A stretch of 48,250 nucleotides of DNA from positions 1 to 48,250 of the forward strand of contig JASFMR010000016.1 of the NCBI GenBank assembly GCA_050117475.1, in the 5' to 3' direction. How positions within the stretch are numbered: position 1 is the first letter of the stretch; every line of letters starts with the position of its first letter. The notes beneath the pieces were generated by a model that ran no database searches, was not told where the DNA came from, and saw only the letters and a program-made list of their open reading frames with translations. Shown here piece by piece: positions 40,783 to 48,250 of the stretch. A program made the translations under genes and the position numbers. The DNA comes from Fodinibius sp050117475 (lineage in GTDB: Bacteria > Bacteroidota > Rhodothermia > Balneolales > Balneolaceae).

Positions 40783-43700
40783 TTAAAAATCAATACCCAG
40801 GCTAATATAGTGAATGGGTTTCCCTCCAAACCCTCCGCGATAATATGGCCATCCCACATCATAACGGATAGGAAGTCCAAGTATGATCGTTCGCAGGCCA
40901 AAACCGGCTCCAATCAGCACGTCACCGTCAAATGCTTGGAATGTTGACGATGAGGTACCTTGTGGTGGTGGGCCGGTACCAATGTTACCATCCGGGGTTA
41001 TATAATAGTCGACCGGTTTGCCTACTTTAAAATTGAGCTTGCTTTCATTAAGTATAACACTCCGGATATTGCCGGATCGTTCTTGATATTCAATGGGAAT
41101 ATCGACTCCCCAGGCCATACCGGCATCAACAAAAGCAACACCGGTCATATTATAGAGCGGCAAAAATGGAATAGGGCCCGGCAGAATAGCCGCAAAGAGC
41201 GGGAATCGAAATTCGGCATTGAGTAACGTAAATTTGTCTCCATATATTGAATTATATTCGTAGCCCCGAAGCGGCAATGCCGGCAACGTAAAGAATAAAT
41301 CCGACAACTTATCAAATGGGATGGAATAGCCCGACCAGCGATAGTTAATCCATCCCAGCATTCCACCAAGAAAATAGGTTTGGGAATCCCTACCGAAAGA
41401 GGCTGCCCCCGATCCCCGTACGGCAAAGGAATATCCATAACCCATATTAAAATACTTGCGATAATCACCCAGTACAGAGAAAAATCCCAGAGAATTTGCG
41501 GTTAAAGGAGGGCTTCCTGAGAATCCTAAAGCATAGCGAGAACCACCAACGGGTGTGATATAACCGGATAGGGTTTTGTCTACTGTATATACGGCCTGAG
41601 GATACAAGAAACTTGAATTTTCATTATCGGCGATACTTAGTCCTGTAACGGAATAGTCGCGTGCAATCGAGATGCCCGATAATCCTATATCGATCCTGCG
41701 AAATTTATCTAAGGGATATTGTGCGGTAGCTGATAAGCCCGAAGTACGAAACCGATAGAGCTGGCCGCTAAACGTTTCATAACTGGTTGCCGAGTGTGAA
41801 AAGCTGAATGTCCAGTTCATCCGCTGCTTGTAATTTCCATAAGAAAGAAGATAGTTACTTGTATTCAGGTCCAGTGCCAGGTCGGTACCAAAAACGAATT
41901 GGTGATCACCCAACAAATCGCTGAGTACAACCTGGAAGATGCCATATGAATCATAATAAAAAGTTGAGAGTGTCCCCTGTGCGTAAACCAAATCAGTGGT
42001 GAATTTAAGCTTGTATTTATTGGGGCGATATCGACCGTCCTCGGTCATATTATTTTCGGGCGTGAAGACGCTAGCTTCAAGTATTTCAGTTGTATCAGCC
42101 GTGATTTTACTGTCAAAAACATAGTGGCGAATATCAATAGTCCTGGTTGTATCGTTACCTGCCATAGGTTGTGGAAGGGTATCCTTTTTTTGGGCCTTAA
42201 GCTGTTGGCCATTGGGTATAGTCAATTCTTGCGAAATAGGACGTACTCTTTTTGCAGCCATCTGGCGAACGTATTGTGTAGCAGGAACACGCTGGCTTAA
42301 TGGTTCTCGAAGCCTGCGGCGCGCCCATTCGTTCAGGGATAGTTCTTTGTTTTTCAATCGGTCAAAGGGAGACAGGATCAGGAAAATGTCCAGGCTGCCC
42401 TCATCAGCAGCGTTGACTGCCAATCGACTCCCGTCGGCATTGATAGACATCTGCATGACGCCTGATTGCAGGTTCGTCAACGGAGCTATCGTTCGGTCTT
42501 TGAGATCCATACGGTAAATATTCGGAATGCCGTTTTGATCTGATATAAAGAGCAGCTGTCCCGTTCGTGTGACAGCCGGTTGTTTTTCTGACCAGTTGGG
42601 GGTTTTTGTCAACCGTTCCGCACGTGCAGCTCCGGGGGTAACCCGATAGATATCCGTTGAATATAGATCATCACTCAAGAGAAGCTTATAATTTTCTTTA
42701 TAGGTGTTGAGCCCTACATTATCCCCGCGGGCGGATACAAAGTATACCGATCTTGAATCACTGCTCCAGGCCGGCTCAAAATCAGAAATAACGTCGTTGG
42801 TAAGATTTATGAATTGTTGTGTATTAAGATTATAAACAAAGATATCCTGGTAAGGCCCAATGTTGCCGTCGAATGCGATTTTTTTACCGTCCGGCGACCA
42901 TGAGACCGACCCTATGGCATCGAGTTTTGGAAATTTTAGTTTCCTAATGTCTCCGCTTTGATAATCTACAATGGCCAGGTCATCCGATCCCTCTGATTTT
43001 GCCGATAGGATGAGCTTGGTGCCGTCCGGCGACCAGCTTAGGTTCGGATTCAGGATATTCAACTCCTCGAAATTAATGTTATCGCTTCCTTTAATGAGCG
43101 TTTTGAGCTTTTTGCCGGTTATCGCGCTAACAACTACCACATCAAAATAACCACGTGCGTTAGTGATCATGGCAATTTTATCGCCCTGTGGAGAAATAGC
43201 AGGGCTCGTATTGTACGTATAGCGCCCGGTCCAGTTGGTTAGATGAGTGGTAAAGTCTTTGATATCTTCGCGTTCTGTTACTTCCGGCAAGTAACGCTTG
43301 CGATAGAAATCTTTCCACCGGCTATTTAGTTCACTTATTGATAGCCCCAGTGCTTCCTGGATTCCTGCCTCTACATTGCGACGCAATTTTATCACCTGCA
43401 GAATTTCACCAATTTTTTGACGACCATATACTTCGACGATATAATTCCACACCGATTGGCCGCCTCGATAAGCAAAGTATCCACCAAGTTGTGGAATATT
43501 CGGAAGGTAATTGTTGATAACAGCATCCCGGATCCACATATCGGTATTGGTATCCCATCCGAGTGACTCATATTCCGAGAGGCCTTCATCAAACCAGTTC
43601 GGGAATAGAAGCTGCAGGTTACTGCTGATTACAGATTGCAGGTTCCCGCCATAGAACATATCGTTAAATACAGCATGTATCAGTTCGTGGTGGAGCGTAC

Positions 43701-44127
43701 TTCGGAATTCAGTGTAATTGCCCGAAAACGGCATAGTAATGCGATTTTTGTATAAATCTGTCACTCCTCCGATTCCCTCGGCATCTTCCGGCAATGCGAT
43801 GACATTTGTCTGCGAAAAATCATTGTGAGAGTCATAAATGATGACCCTGATGCGATTTACAATCTGGTACTGGAAATCTTCTTGCAGCTGCTTGAGTGCA
43901 GATTCTAATGCATGCACTGAAAAATCGGCAAGTTCATAATTGAGCGATCCATAATAATAGATATCAAAATGCTGTGATTGGATGTACTTCCAGTCAAACC
44001 GGTTATACTGGACGCGATTTTTGTCGAATGAAAAGTATTGGGCCTTCCCGGTCTGTACTGAAAAAAGGAGTATAACAGCCAACATAAATCCTTTTAAAAA
44101 TCGAGATAGCAGAATAGAAATGAGCAT
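40783..44127 (-). CDS. Peptidase-like/TolB-propeller/outer-membrane barrel protein
   Basis: This 1114-residue protein combines three parts. After a signal peptide (FMLAVILLFSVQTGKAQ), residues about 45-290 form a gluzincin-like peptidase domain with LHHELIHAVFND (His147, Glu148, His151) and NWFDEGLSEYESLG (Glu182). Residues about 310-600 are a TolB/WD40-type propeller with repeated SWSPDGTKLIL/SWSPDGKKIAF units. The remainder (about 700-1114) is a BamA/surface-antigen-like beta-barrel ending in YISLGIDF. It is an envelope protein, probably in the outer membrane. Whether the peptidase acts on other envelope proteins is unknown. It is convergent with feoB. Confidence 0.85.
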   Translation of the reverse strand: MLISILLSRFLKGFMLAVILLFSVQTGKAQYFSFDKNRVQYNRFDWKYIQSQHFDIYYYGSLNYELADFSVHALESALKQLQEDFQYQIVNRIRVIIYDSHNDFSQTNVIALPEDAEGIGGVTDLYKNRITMPFSGNYTEFRSTLHHELIHAVFNDMFYGGNLQSVISSNLQLLFPNWFDEGLSEYESLGWDTNTDMWIRDAVINNYLPNIPQLGGYFAYRGGQSVWNYIVEVYGRQKIGEILQVIKLRRNVEAGIQEALGLSISELNSRWKDFYRKRYLPEVTEREDIKDFTTHLTNWTGRYTYNTSPAISPQGDKIAMITNARGYFDVVVVSAITGKKLKTLIKGSDNINFEELNILNPNLSWSPDGTKLILSAKSEGSDDLAIVDYQSGDIRKLKFPKLDAIGSVSWSPDGKKIAFDGNIGPYQDIFVYNLNTQQFINLTNDVISDFEPAWSSDSRSVYFVSARGDNVGLNTYKENYKLLLSDDLYSTDIYRVTPGAARAERLTKTPNWSEKQPAVTRTGQLLFISDQNGIPNIYRMDLKDRTIAPLTNLQSGVMQMSINADGSRLAVNAADEGSLDIFLILSPFDRLKNKELSLNEWARRRLREPLSQRVPATQYVRQMAAKRVRPISQELTIPNGQQLKAQKKDTLPQPMAGNDTTRTIDIRHYVFDSKITADTTEILEASVFTPENNMTEDGRYRPNKYKLKFTTDLVYAQGTLSTFYYDSYGIFQVVLSDLLGDHQFVFGTDLALDLNTSNYLLSYGNYKQRMNWTFSFSHSATSYETFSGQLYRFRTSGLSATAQYPLDKFRRIDIGLSGISIARDYSVTGLSIADNENSSFLYPQAVYTVDKTLSGYITPVGGSRYALGFSGSPPLTANSLGFFSVLGDYRKYFNMGYGYSFAVRGSGAASFGRDSQTYFLGGMLGWINYRWSGYSIPFDKLSDLFFTLPALPLRGYEYNSIYGDKFTLLNAEFRFPLFAAILPGPIPFLPLYNMTGVAFVDAGMAWGVDIPIEYQERSGNIRSVILNESKLNFKVGKPVDYYITPDGNIGTGPPPQGTSSSTFQAFDGDVLIGAGFGLRTIILGLPIRYDVGWPYYRGGFGGKPIHYISLGIDF

Positions 44128-44167
44128 TTAAAATCCTCTCTTCCAAATATTTGCAGTATTATTTCAA

Positions 44168-44190
44168 TATCAGTATAGGCTATACTGATA
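44168..44190. promoter_or_regulatory. 10-bp perfect inverted repeat upstream of the 1114-residue protein gene
   Basis: TATCAGTATA-GGC-TATACTGATA is a perfect 10-bp inverted repeat with a 3-base spacer, 41 bases before the minus-strand start codon at 44127. The size and symmetry suggest a dimeric repressor operator; there is no U-tract to make it a terminator. Its binding protein is unknown. Confidence 0.5.
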
Positions 44191-44345
44191 CCAGCATAAG
44201 AAAGAGAAAGGCCAAATAGTATGTGGGATTTTACCTGAAAAGTGAACATTAACTCATCTTAAAAACAGTATGGTTTACTGATTCATCAAATTATGAAAGT
44301 CTCAGAACGGTAAGGCTCGGCTAAAGGAAAGAGTTCCGGGCGCCA

Positions 44346-44697
44346 TGTAGGAGAAAATTTTACAGTGTATGGCAATAGTACCCTACAAATAAATCGCCTG
44401 TTAGTTATTAGGTTAGTTACGGAATCAAGAGAGAGATTCTTTGATATATTAAAATTTGCATGGTCCCAGGTTGTGCTACGGTGCATCTTGGGATAAGCCG
44501 TAATGAATGACCGAGGCTTCTTATCACCACTTCTTCACCGAAGTGCAATAAGTGTGCAACGGTCTACTTGTCGGCACTTGAACGGTGCCGGCATTAAAGC
44601 CAGTGATTGAGGGTGTTTCGATTTTTATCGGAACTGAGACTATACCTCCAAAACTTGACCCGGGTAGTACCGGCGAAAGGAAATCACTGGCTTTTTT
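44346..44697 (+). ncRNA. Structured RNA element, copy 2, with 3' TPP-type aptamer/terminator
   Basis: A 352-base second copy of the element at 36893. The same parts occur in order: stem TGTAGG/CCTACA (44346-44351, 44382-44387); a CTTTGATATATTA block; an 8-bp hairpin GTCCCAGG/CTTGGGAT (44463-44470, 44487-44494) with inner GTGC-TACG-GTGC; hairpin AAGCC/GGCTT (44495-44499, 44515-44519) whose loop GACCG can pair with CGGTC at 44560-44564; hairpin CACTTC/GAAGTG (44528-44533, 44540-44545); hairpin GTCGGCAC/GTGCCGGC (44570-44577, 44585-44592); then the aptamer and a U-tract. No plus-strand gene follows within the window, so it does not look like a leader. Confidence 0.75.
44597..44693 (+). promoter_or_regulatory. 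TPP riboswitch-type aptamer whose P1 is a terminator stem, copy 2
   Basis: The aptamer carries the same 12-bp P1 (AAGCCAGTGATT/AATCACTGGCTT) as copy 1, P2 GAGGGT/ATACCTC, a longer P3 GTTTCGAT/ATCGGAAC around a T loop, CTGAGA, P4 CTT/AAG, P5 CCGG/CCGG with a GTAGTA loop, and GGCGAAAGGAAA. P3 differs from copy 1 by paired changes. Six T residues follow the P1 strand, so P1 doubles as a terminator. No thiamin-related gene is adjacent. Confidence 0.78.
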
Positions 44698-44760
44698 ATT
44701 AATGAAGCCATCCTTATTAACATATTTTTAACGCTGATCTATTGTAACGTATTCAGCTAC

Positions 44761-44779
44761 AAGCCATAATTGATGGCTT
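44761..44779. repeat. Short hairpin AAGCCAT/ATGGCTT
   Basis: A 7-bp perfect inverted repeat with a 5-base loop, 64 bases downstream of RNA copy 2, followed by ATAGTTTTATT. It could be a weak backup terminator for the RNA, but the T-tract is interrupted. The remaining 200 bases to the Hsp20 terminator show nothing I can identify. Confidence 0.3.
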
Positions 44780-44979
44780 ATAGTTTTATTCTCTTTAATG
44801 TAATGCAATAAATAATAGATTTATCGAACAATTGATTTCACAGGTATTAGGCTCCCTGAGAAAGTTGAATCTTTCATTTAAAAATTCGATCCATCAAGTA
44901 TTGTTCGCCGCGAATATTTACACGATTGTTAATTGGTTTTACCGATTCTAAATTCGGTTTCAAGTTTCGAATTATAAAC

Positions 44980-45014
44980 AAAGGGGAACCCGGTTATATA
45001 ACAGGTTCCCCTTT
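44980..45014 (-). terminator. Intrinsic terminator of the Hsp20 gene, possibly bidirectional
   Basis: AAAGGGGAACC pairs with GGTTCCCCTTT (11 bp) around a 13-base loop. It lies 9 bases beyond the minus-strand hsp20 stop codon, with TTTGTTT after the stem on the minus strand. On the plus strand the stem is followed by TTTTT, so it may work in both directions. Confidence 0.75.
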
Positions 45015-45022
45015 TTAAGCTT

Positions 45023-45478
45023 TTAGTCGATTTTCACACTTTTTCGTTTGCTTTTTTCGGCTTTTGGGACGTGAACGGCTAATACGCCCTCTTTGAATGA
45101 CGCCTTAATCTTATCTGCTTCGATTGCGACAGGGATCGTGAATGAACGTTTGAATGTTCCAAATGATCGTTCGCTGCGCAAATAGCCCTCAGACTCTTTT
45201 TGGGCCTCTTTTTTTCGTTCTCCTTCGATTGAAAGTACATTGTCGTGAACATTAATGTTTATATCGTTTTTGTTCATCCCGGGAAGATCTACCTTAATAG
45301 TATAATCTTCATCCGTCTCTACCATATCCATGGTAGGCAACCACCTGTTTAATGTTGGTTCTGTTTCTTCCAGTCGCCACGAGAAAGGAATTAATTCGTT
45401 GAATAAGCGGTCCATTTCGCGACGAAGATCACTTATTGGTTGCAAAGCAGGGCGTTCATATTTAGTTAGTTGTGCCAT
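45023..45478 (-). CDS. Small heat-shock protein, Hsp20/alpha-crystallin family
   Basis: This 151-residue protein has an alpha-crystallin domain at about 48-140: DMVETDEDYTIKVDLPGMNK, NINVHDNVLSIEGERKKEAQ, RSERSFGTFKRSFTIPVAIE and the conserved hairpin KASFKEGVLAVHVPKAE, then a basic tail. The N-terminus with a predicted amphipathic helix (LRREMDRLFNELIPFSW) is typical. It is an ATP-independent holdase in the cytoplasm. The start is supported by AAAGGAG 8 bases upstream, a strong Shine-Dalgarno sequence for this genome. Monocistronic with its own terminator. Confidence 0.95.
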   Translation of the reverse strand: MAQLTKYERPALQPISDLRREMDRLFNELIPFSWRLEETEPTLNRWLPTMDMVETDEDYTIKVDLPGMNKNDININVHDNVLSIEGERKKEAQKESEGYLRSERSFGTFKRSFTIPVAIEADKIKASFKEGVLAVHVPKAEKSKRKSVKID

Positions 45479-45648
45479 AATTTTGACTCCTTTTGATTTA
45501 AGATTATTACCATGCGTTAAATGGTTGATAAAATTTAAGATATACGAGTCAGGGTAATATGGTCGTGCCCACCAGATATGATGTAGTCAAAAGAATTATT
45601 TCCTATTAGGAAATATTCCTACAAAAATGGAATTGGCTATCCAGGGAT

Positions 45649-46386
45649 TTAAAAAATCATTCTGATCGCCCACATAATGGTAATTCCTAGAGCGAACGAA
45701 AGAAAATGAATAAGGTTGGATATTAAACTTTCGTGTTTGGTGACCTCCGGCACAAGATCAGAGGCCCCTATATATATAAAATTCCCTGCAGCAAAAGGGA
45801 TCAGAAAATCTATATTGATCTGGTGAGACACAAAGTATGCAATGATCCCGCCTAAAAGAAAGGTAAGTCCTGAAACGACATTAAAAAGCAATGCAGTGGT
45901 CTTCTTCCAACCCCCGTGGATTAGCACGGCAAAGTCTCCGAGTTCCTGCGGAATTTCGTGAGCCGCTGCAGCTAACCATGCCATTATTCCCAGGCGGATA
46001 TCAATCAGGAATGTCCCGCCGATGGCAAGTCCCCCGGTAAAATTATGTAATCCGTCTCCTATCAAGATAAGATAGGTTAGGGGTTTCTTTGTATTCTCTC
46101 TTTTAAGCTGGCAGTGTCGCCAGTGCAGAAATTGCTCAAGTATGAAAAACAGGCTAAATCCCACTAAAACCCAAATGAAGAGGAGATCGTGTTCCCCATA
46201 CTCTGTTAATGCAGCAGGTATCATATGCAGAAAAGCACCGCCCATCAAAGCACCGGCAGCAAATGCAACGAGCGGAATCTGTATTTTCTGAAGTGTTTGC
46301 TTTTTTAAAAGAAGGGTAATACTGCCGACCAGTGCTATGGTACTCATCAGCACCCCAGTAACAACAATCCATCCTAAAGCACTCAT
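45649..46386 (-). CDS. ZIP-family divalent-metal transporter
   Basis: This 245-residue inner-membrane protein has about eight helices. The metal-site helices are clear: helix 2 with GALMGGAFLHMIPAAL, helix 4 with ILIGDGLHNFTGGLAIG and helix 5 with AAAAHEIPQELGDFAVLIHG, carrying the HNxxxG and HExPxELGD motifs of ZIP proteins. A His-containing loop (FLHWRHCQLKRENTKK) lies between helices 3 and 4. The substrate is a divalent metal, most likely zinc, but not provable here. A GGGGG run precedes the start codon. Confidence 0.92.
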   Translation of the reverse strand: MSALGWIVVTGVLMSTIALVGSITLLLKKQTLQKIQIPLVAFAAGALMGGAFLHMIPAALTEYGEHDLLFIWVLVGFSLFFILEQFLHWRHCQLKRENTKKPLTYLILIGDGLHNFTGGLAIGGTFLIDIRLGIMAWLAAAAHEIPQELGDFAVLIHGGWKKTTALLFNVVSGLTFLLGGIIAYFVSHQINIDFLIPFAAGNFIYIGASDLVPEVTKHESLISNLIHFLSFALGITIMWAIRMIF

Positions 46387-46603
46387 ATCCCCCTCATATT
46401 GAATGTCTCTTTTATAGTTTACAATCTACAGCCCTTAATATAAAAGGATAATACATTTCTTTGTGTTGAATCAATAGTATTCTAAATACGAACATAGTTA
46501 GAAGTGCTCGTTCACCCGGTGCTAATGAGTGAGTACATAACAATCCCTTTCCTTATCTGTTTTAGGAGACATCATCCAAAAATGATATCGGTTTTGGAAA
46601 TCA

Positions 46604-47854
46604 TCAACTGGTTGTTGCGGCTACGCTTTTACTAAAAGTAACCAAGGCCGGCTGAAACGCTGTCCAGGCTGAAACGAATACGATGAGGCTTCCTGCAATT
46701 ATAAATAACAGCGACAGGTTTAGGGCACTCACAGCTCCTGATATTGCTTGTGAAACAGGTATTAGCCCCGCACTTGATAGCATTAATAAGCTCATTGTCC
46801 TGCCCAGCAATTTTTGAGGAGTACGCTTTTGAATCCATGTAAAAAGTGTGATGGTAACGTATCCGTTACCCAGGCCAAGCAGTGACATTAAACCAAAATC
46901 CACCCAGGTTAGATCAATAAAACCAATTATTCCCATTACTACTCCAAAAATGGCCAATAAGCTAATAAGGAAGAACCTGATGATTCTCTCGGTTGGTTTG
47001 GGAAGGGCTCCGGCCAGCAGGAACCCTCCCAAATTACCCCCGGCAAAGCCTGACATCAAAAGGCCAAATGCCACCGCACCCTGGGTTAAACGCTGAGCCG
47101 CCAACACCGGAATGCCAACCATAATAGGCCCGACAAACAAAAAATTGACGGCCGCAATTACAAGGAAGATAAGACGTAGGGCCCGGTCATTCCATACATA
47201 TTTAAGGCCATCCAAGATATCATTCCAGATACTTTTCTGTTTTCGTTCTGTAGGGGCAGCAACGTTGTTTTGGCCGTGCATAAACCACAACGTCATGACC
47301 GAAATACCAAAGGTTACCGCATCGATGCCAAAGGCCAACCCAATCCCCAAAAAAGATTTTGTAAATTTTCCAATCAAGATGCCGGCCATTACCGGGCCGA
47401 CGAAGGAAGCCAGCTGCTCCACGCCCATCACCATCGAGTTACCGGCCTGTAAGTCTTCCTCTTCAACCAGTGTAGGTACGATGCTATTACCGGCGGGAAC
47501 AGCGAAGCCGGCGACCAGCCCGAATCCCAGGCTAAAAGCATAGAGCATCCACAATTTAACGATACCCATAAAAACAACCGTTGCCATAAACGTGGCCAGT
47601 ATAAGCCGCGCTATATCAGATGTCAGCATAATAATGCGTGGTGAAAAGCGGTCGGTGATGGCACCGCCAAAAAGCATAAACAACGCTCGGGGTATTCCTT
47701 CCAGTGCCAGCACAATACCTAAAGCCAGCGGGTCATTGGTCAGCTGAAGTACCAGCCACGGTGTTGCAATCAGCACAAGCTGGTCTCCCAGCAAAGAGGT
47801 AGAGACCCCCGTAAATAATAATCGGAAATCGCGGATTGTTAAAACTTTAAACAT
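46604..47854 (-). CDS. MFS transporter of the enterobactin-exporter-like group
   Basis: This 416-residue protein has the 12 helices of a major-facilitator transporter. Visible signatures are FRLLFTGVSTSLLGDQLVLI at the N-terminus, the loop 2-3 motif FGGAITDRFSPRIIMLTSDI, and the helix-5 stretch ASFVGPVMAGILIGK. This pattern belongs to the MFS_3 (EntS-like) group of drug and siderophore exporters; the substrate is unknown. It lies 217 bases before the ZIP gene on the same strand and has its own upstream region. Confidence 0.85.
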   Translation of the reverse strand: MFKVLTIRDFRLLFTGVSTSLLGDQLVLIATPWLVLQLTNDPLALGIVLALEGIPRALFMLFGGAITDRFSPRIIMLTSDIARLILATFMATVVFMGIVKLWMLYAFSLGFGLVAGFAVPAGNSIVPTLVEEEDLQAGNSMVMGVEQLASFVGPVMAGILIGKFTKSFLGIGLAFGIDAVTFGISVMTLWFMHGQNNVAAPTERKQKSIWNDILDGLKYVWNDRALRLIFLVIAAVNFLFVGPIMVGIPVLAAQRLTQGAVAFGLLMSGFAGGNLGGFLLAGALPKPTERIIRFFLISLLAIFGVVMGIIGFIDLTWVDFGLMSLLGLGNGYVTITLFTWIQKRTPQKLLGRTMSLLMLSSAGLIPVSQAISGAVSALNLSLLFIIAGSLIVFVSAWTAFQPALVTFSKSVAATTS

Positions 47855-48250
47855 GAAAAATACCCTTCATTTTTTGTGGAGGGCTAAATTTGTTCTAGTG
47901 TTGTATGGAATTCTGGAAAATGCTTTTAAGCATCAAACGCGCTCCCTTACGTGAATTTTGCAGCATTGTTGCAAGCCGGTTCAAAACAAATCATATCCAT
48001 ATCATATGGATTCCAAACAGCTTATATACGCTTGGAAGAAGAGATAAAAATTGGATCGTTGGCGAAAAAGTCGATGGGATATACTAAAATCGTAAAACTG
48101 AATATTCGATATTAACAACGAAACTTAACTTTATCCCCAAAAAAAACTGAAACTTAGGTGATTTTATTCCGTAACTGCGTGTCGAACTATAACCTTAGGA
48201 AACAGATAAAGTAGATTCATGCGATTATGGAATAAGGTTTTGAATTGTTT
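47855..48250. other. Intergenic region at the right edge
   Basis: No convincing gene or RNA is seen in these 396 bases. A plus-strand open frame of 60 codons near 47905-48087 has no family features and no Shine-Dalgarno sequence. The first part presumably holds the promoter of the MFS gene. Confidence 0.5.

Noticed and set aside
45599..45613. Palindrome TTTCC-TATTA-GGAAA upstream of hsp20
   Set aside because: It lies over 100 bases from the start codon, in AT-rich DNA between two genes, and has no U-tract; too weak to call an operator or terminator.
47905..48087. Plus-strand frame of 60 codons at the right edge
   Set aside because: No Shine-Dalgarno sequence, no known motif and unusual composition; treated as chance.
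1..48250. CRISPR array, prophage, transposase or integrase gene
   Set aside because: No regularly spaced repeats and no protein with recombinase, phage-structural or Cas motifs were seen.

Overview
The window most resembles a Gram-negative, moderately AT-leaning member of the Bacteroidota/Rhodothermota side of the tree, with Balneolia- or Rhodothermia-like content. The evidence is gene content: a DUF5916/CBM9 outer-membrane protein, a peptidase/TolB-propeller/surface-antigen protein, membrane-bound LytTR and AraC regulators, a GIN-domain lipoprotein, and few Shine-Dalgarno sequences. The genus cannot be fixed from the sequence alone.

Layout. 1-4.6 kb: the 5' part of a D-3-phosphoglycerate dehydrogenase (minus), then a membrane LytTR regulator and a DUF5916 outer-membrane protein (plus). 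4.7-8.1 kb: an SGNH hydrolase with an ExbB/MotA-like membrane partner, and a LytS/LytTR two-component pair whose genes overlap by ATGA. 8.3-13.8 kb: a DAB inorganic-carbon uptake operon (small unknown ORF, dabB, dabA) with a divergent LysR regulator and a LysR-type box between them. 13.9-17.0 kb: a CsaA-like tRNA-binding protein, a decayed EamA permease, and two MDR-family reductases with an NTF2-like protein. 17.2-20.7 kb: AraC and SRPBCC genes, a decayed Fic gene, and another AraC gene. 20.9-29.0 kb: a same-strand run of envelope and secreted enzymes, including a methyltransferase-SGNH fusion, a GIN lipoprotein, an S41 peptidase and two HExxH proteins. 29.0-33.6 kb: small accessory genes (GNAT, NTF2, PEGA lipoprotein, ABM, SRPBCC), gene fragments, a possible attC-like hairpin and about 0.8 kb of decayed DNA. 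33.8-36.8 kb: tRNA-Arg(UCG), a secreted alpha/beta hydrolase and a tandem PepSY-like protein. 36.9-44.7 kb: the ferrous-iron block (membrane-anchored DtxR/FeoA regulator and a two-gene FeoB) and an 1114-residue outer-membrane protein, flanked by two copies of a structured RNA. 45.0-48.25 kb: Hsp20, a ZIP metal transporter and an MFS exporter.

The most unusual signal is a roughly 350-nt RNA element present twice, at 36893-37246 and 44346-44697. Its 3' third is a TPP (thiamin pyrophosphate) riboswitch-type aptamer whose 12-bp P1 helix runs straight into a U-tract, so P1 is itself an intrinsic terminator. The 5' two thirds hold at least four hairpins and a likely pseudoknot, kept between the copies by compensatory base changes. 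No thiamin gene is nearby. Copy 1 lies upstream of feo; copy 2 has no same-strand gene downstream inside the window. This fits a free-standing ligand-sensing or trans-acting RNA better than an ordinary leader. Several gene relics (Fic, EamA, two AraC/LytTR pieces, GNAT) show that the intergenic regions are turning over.
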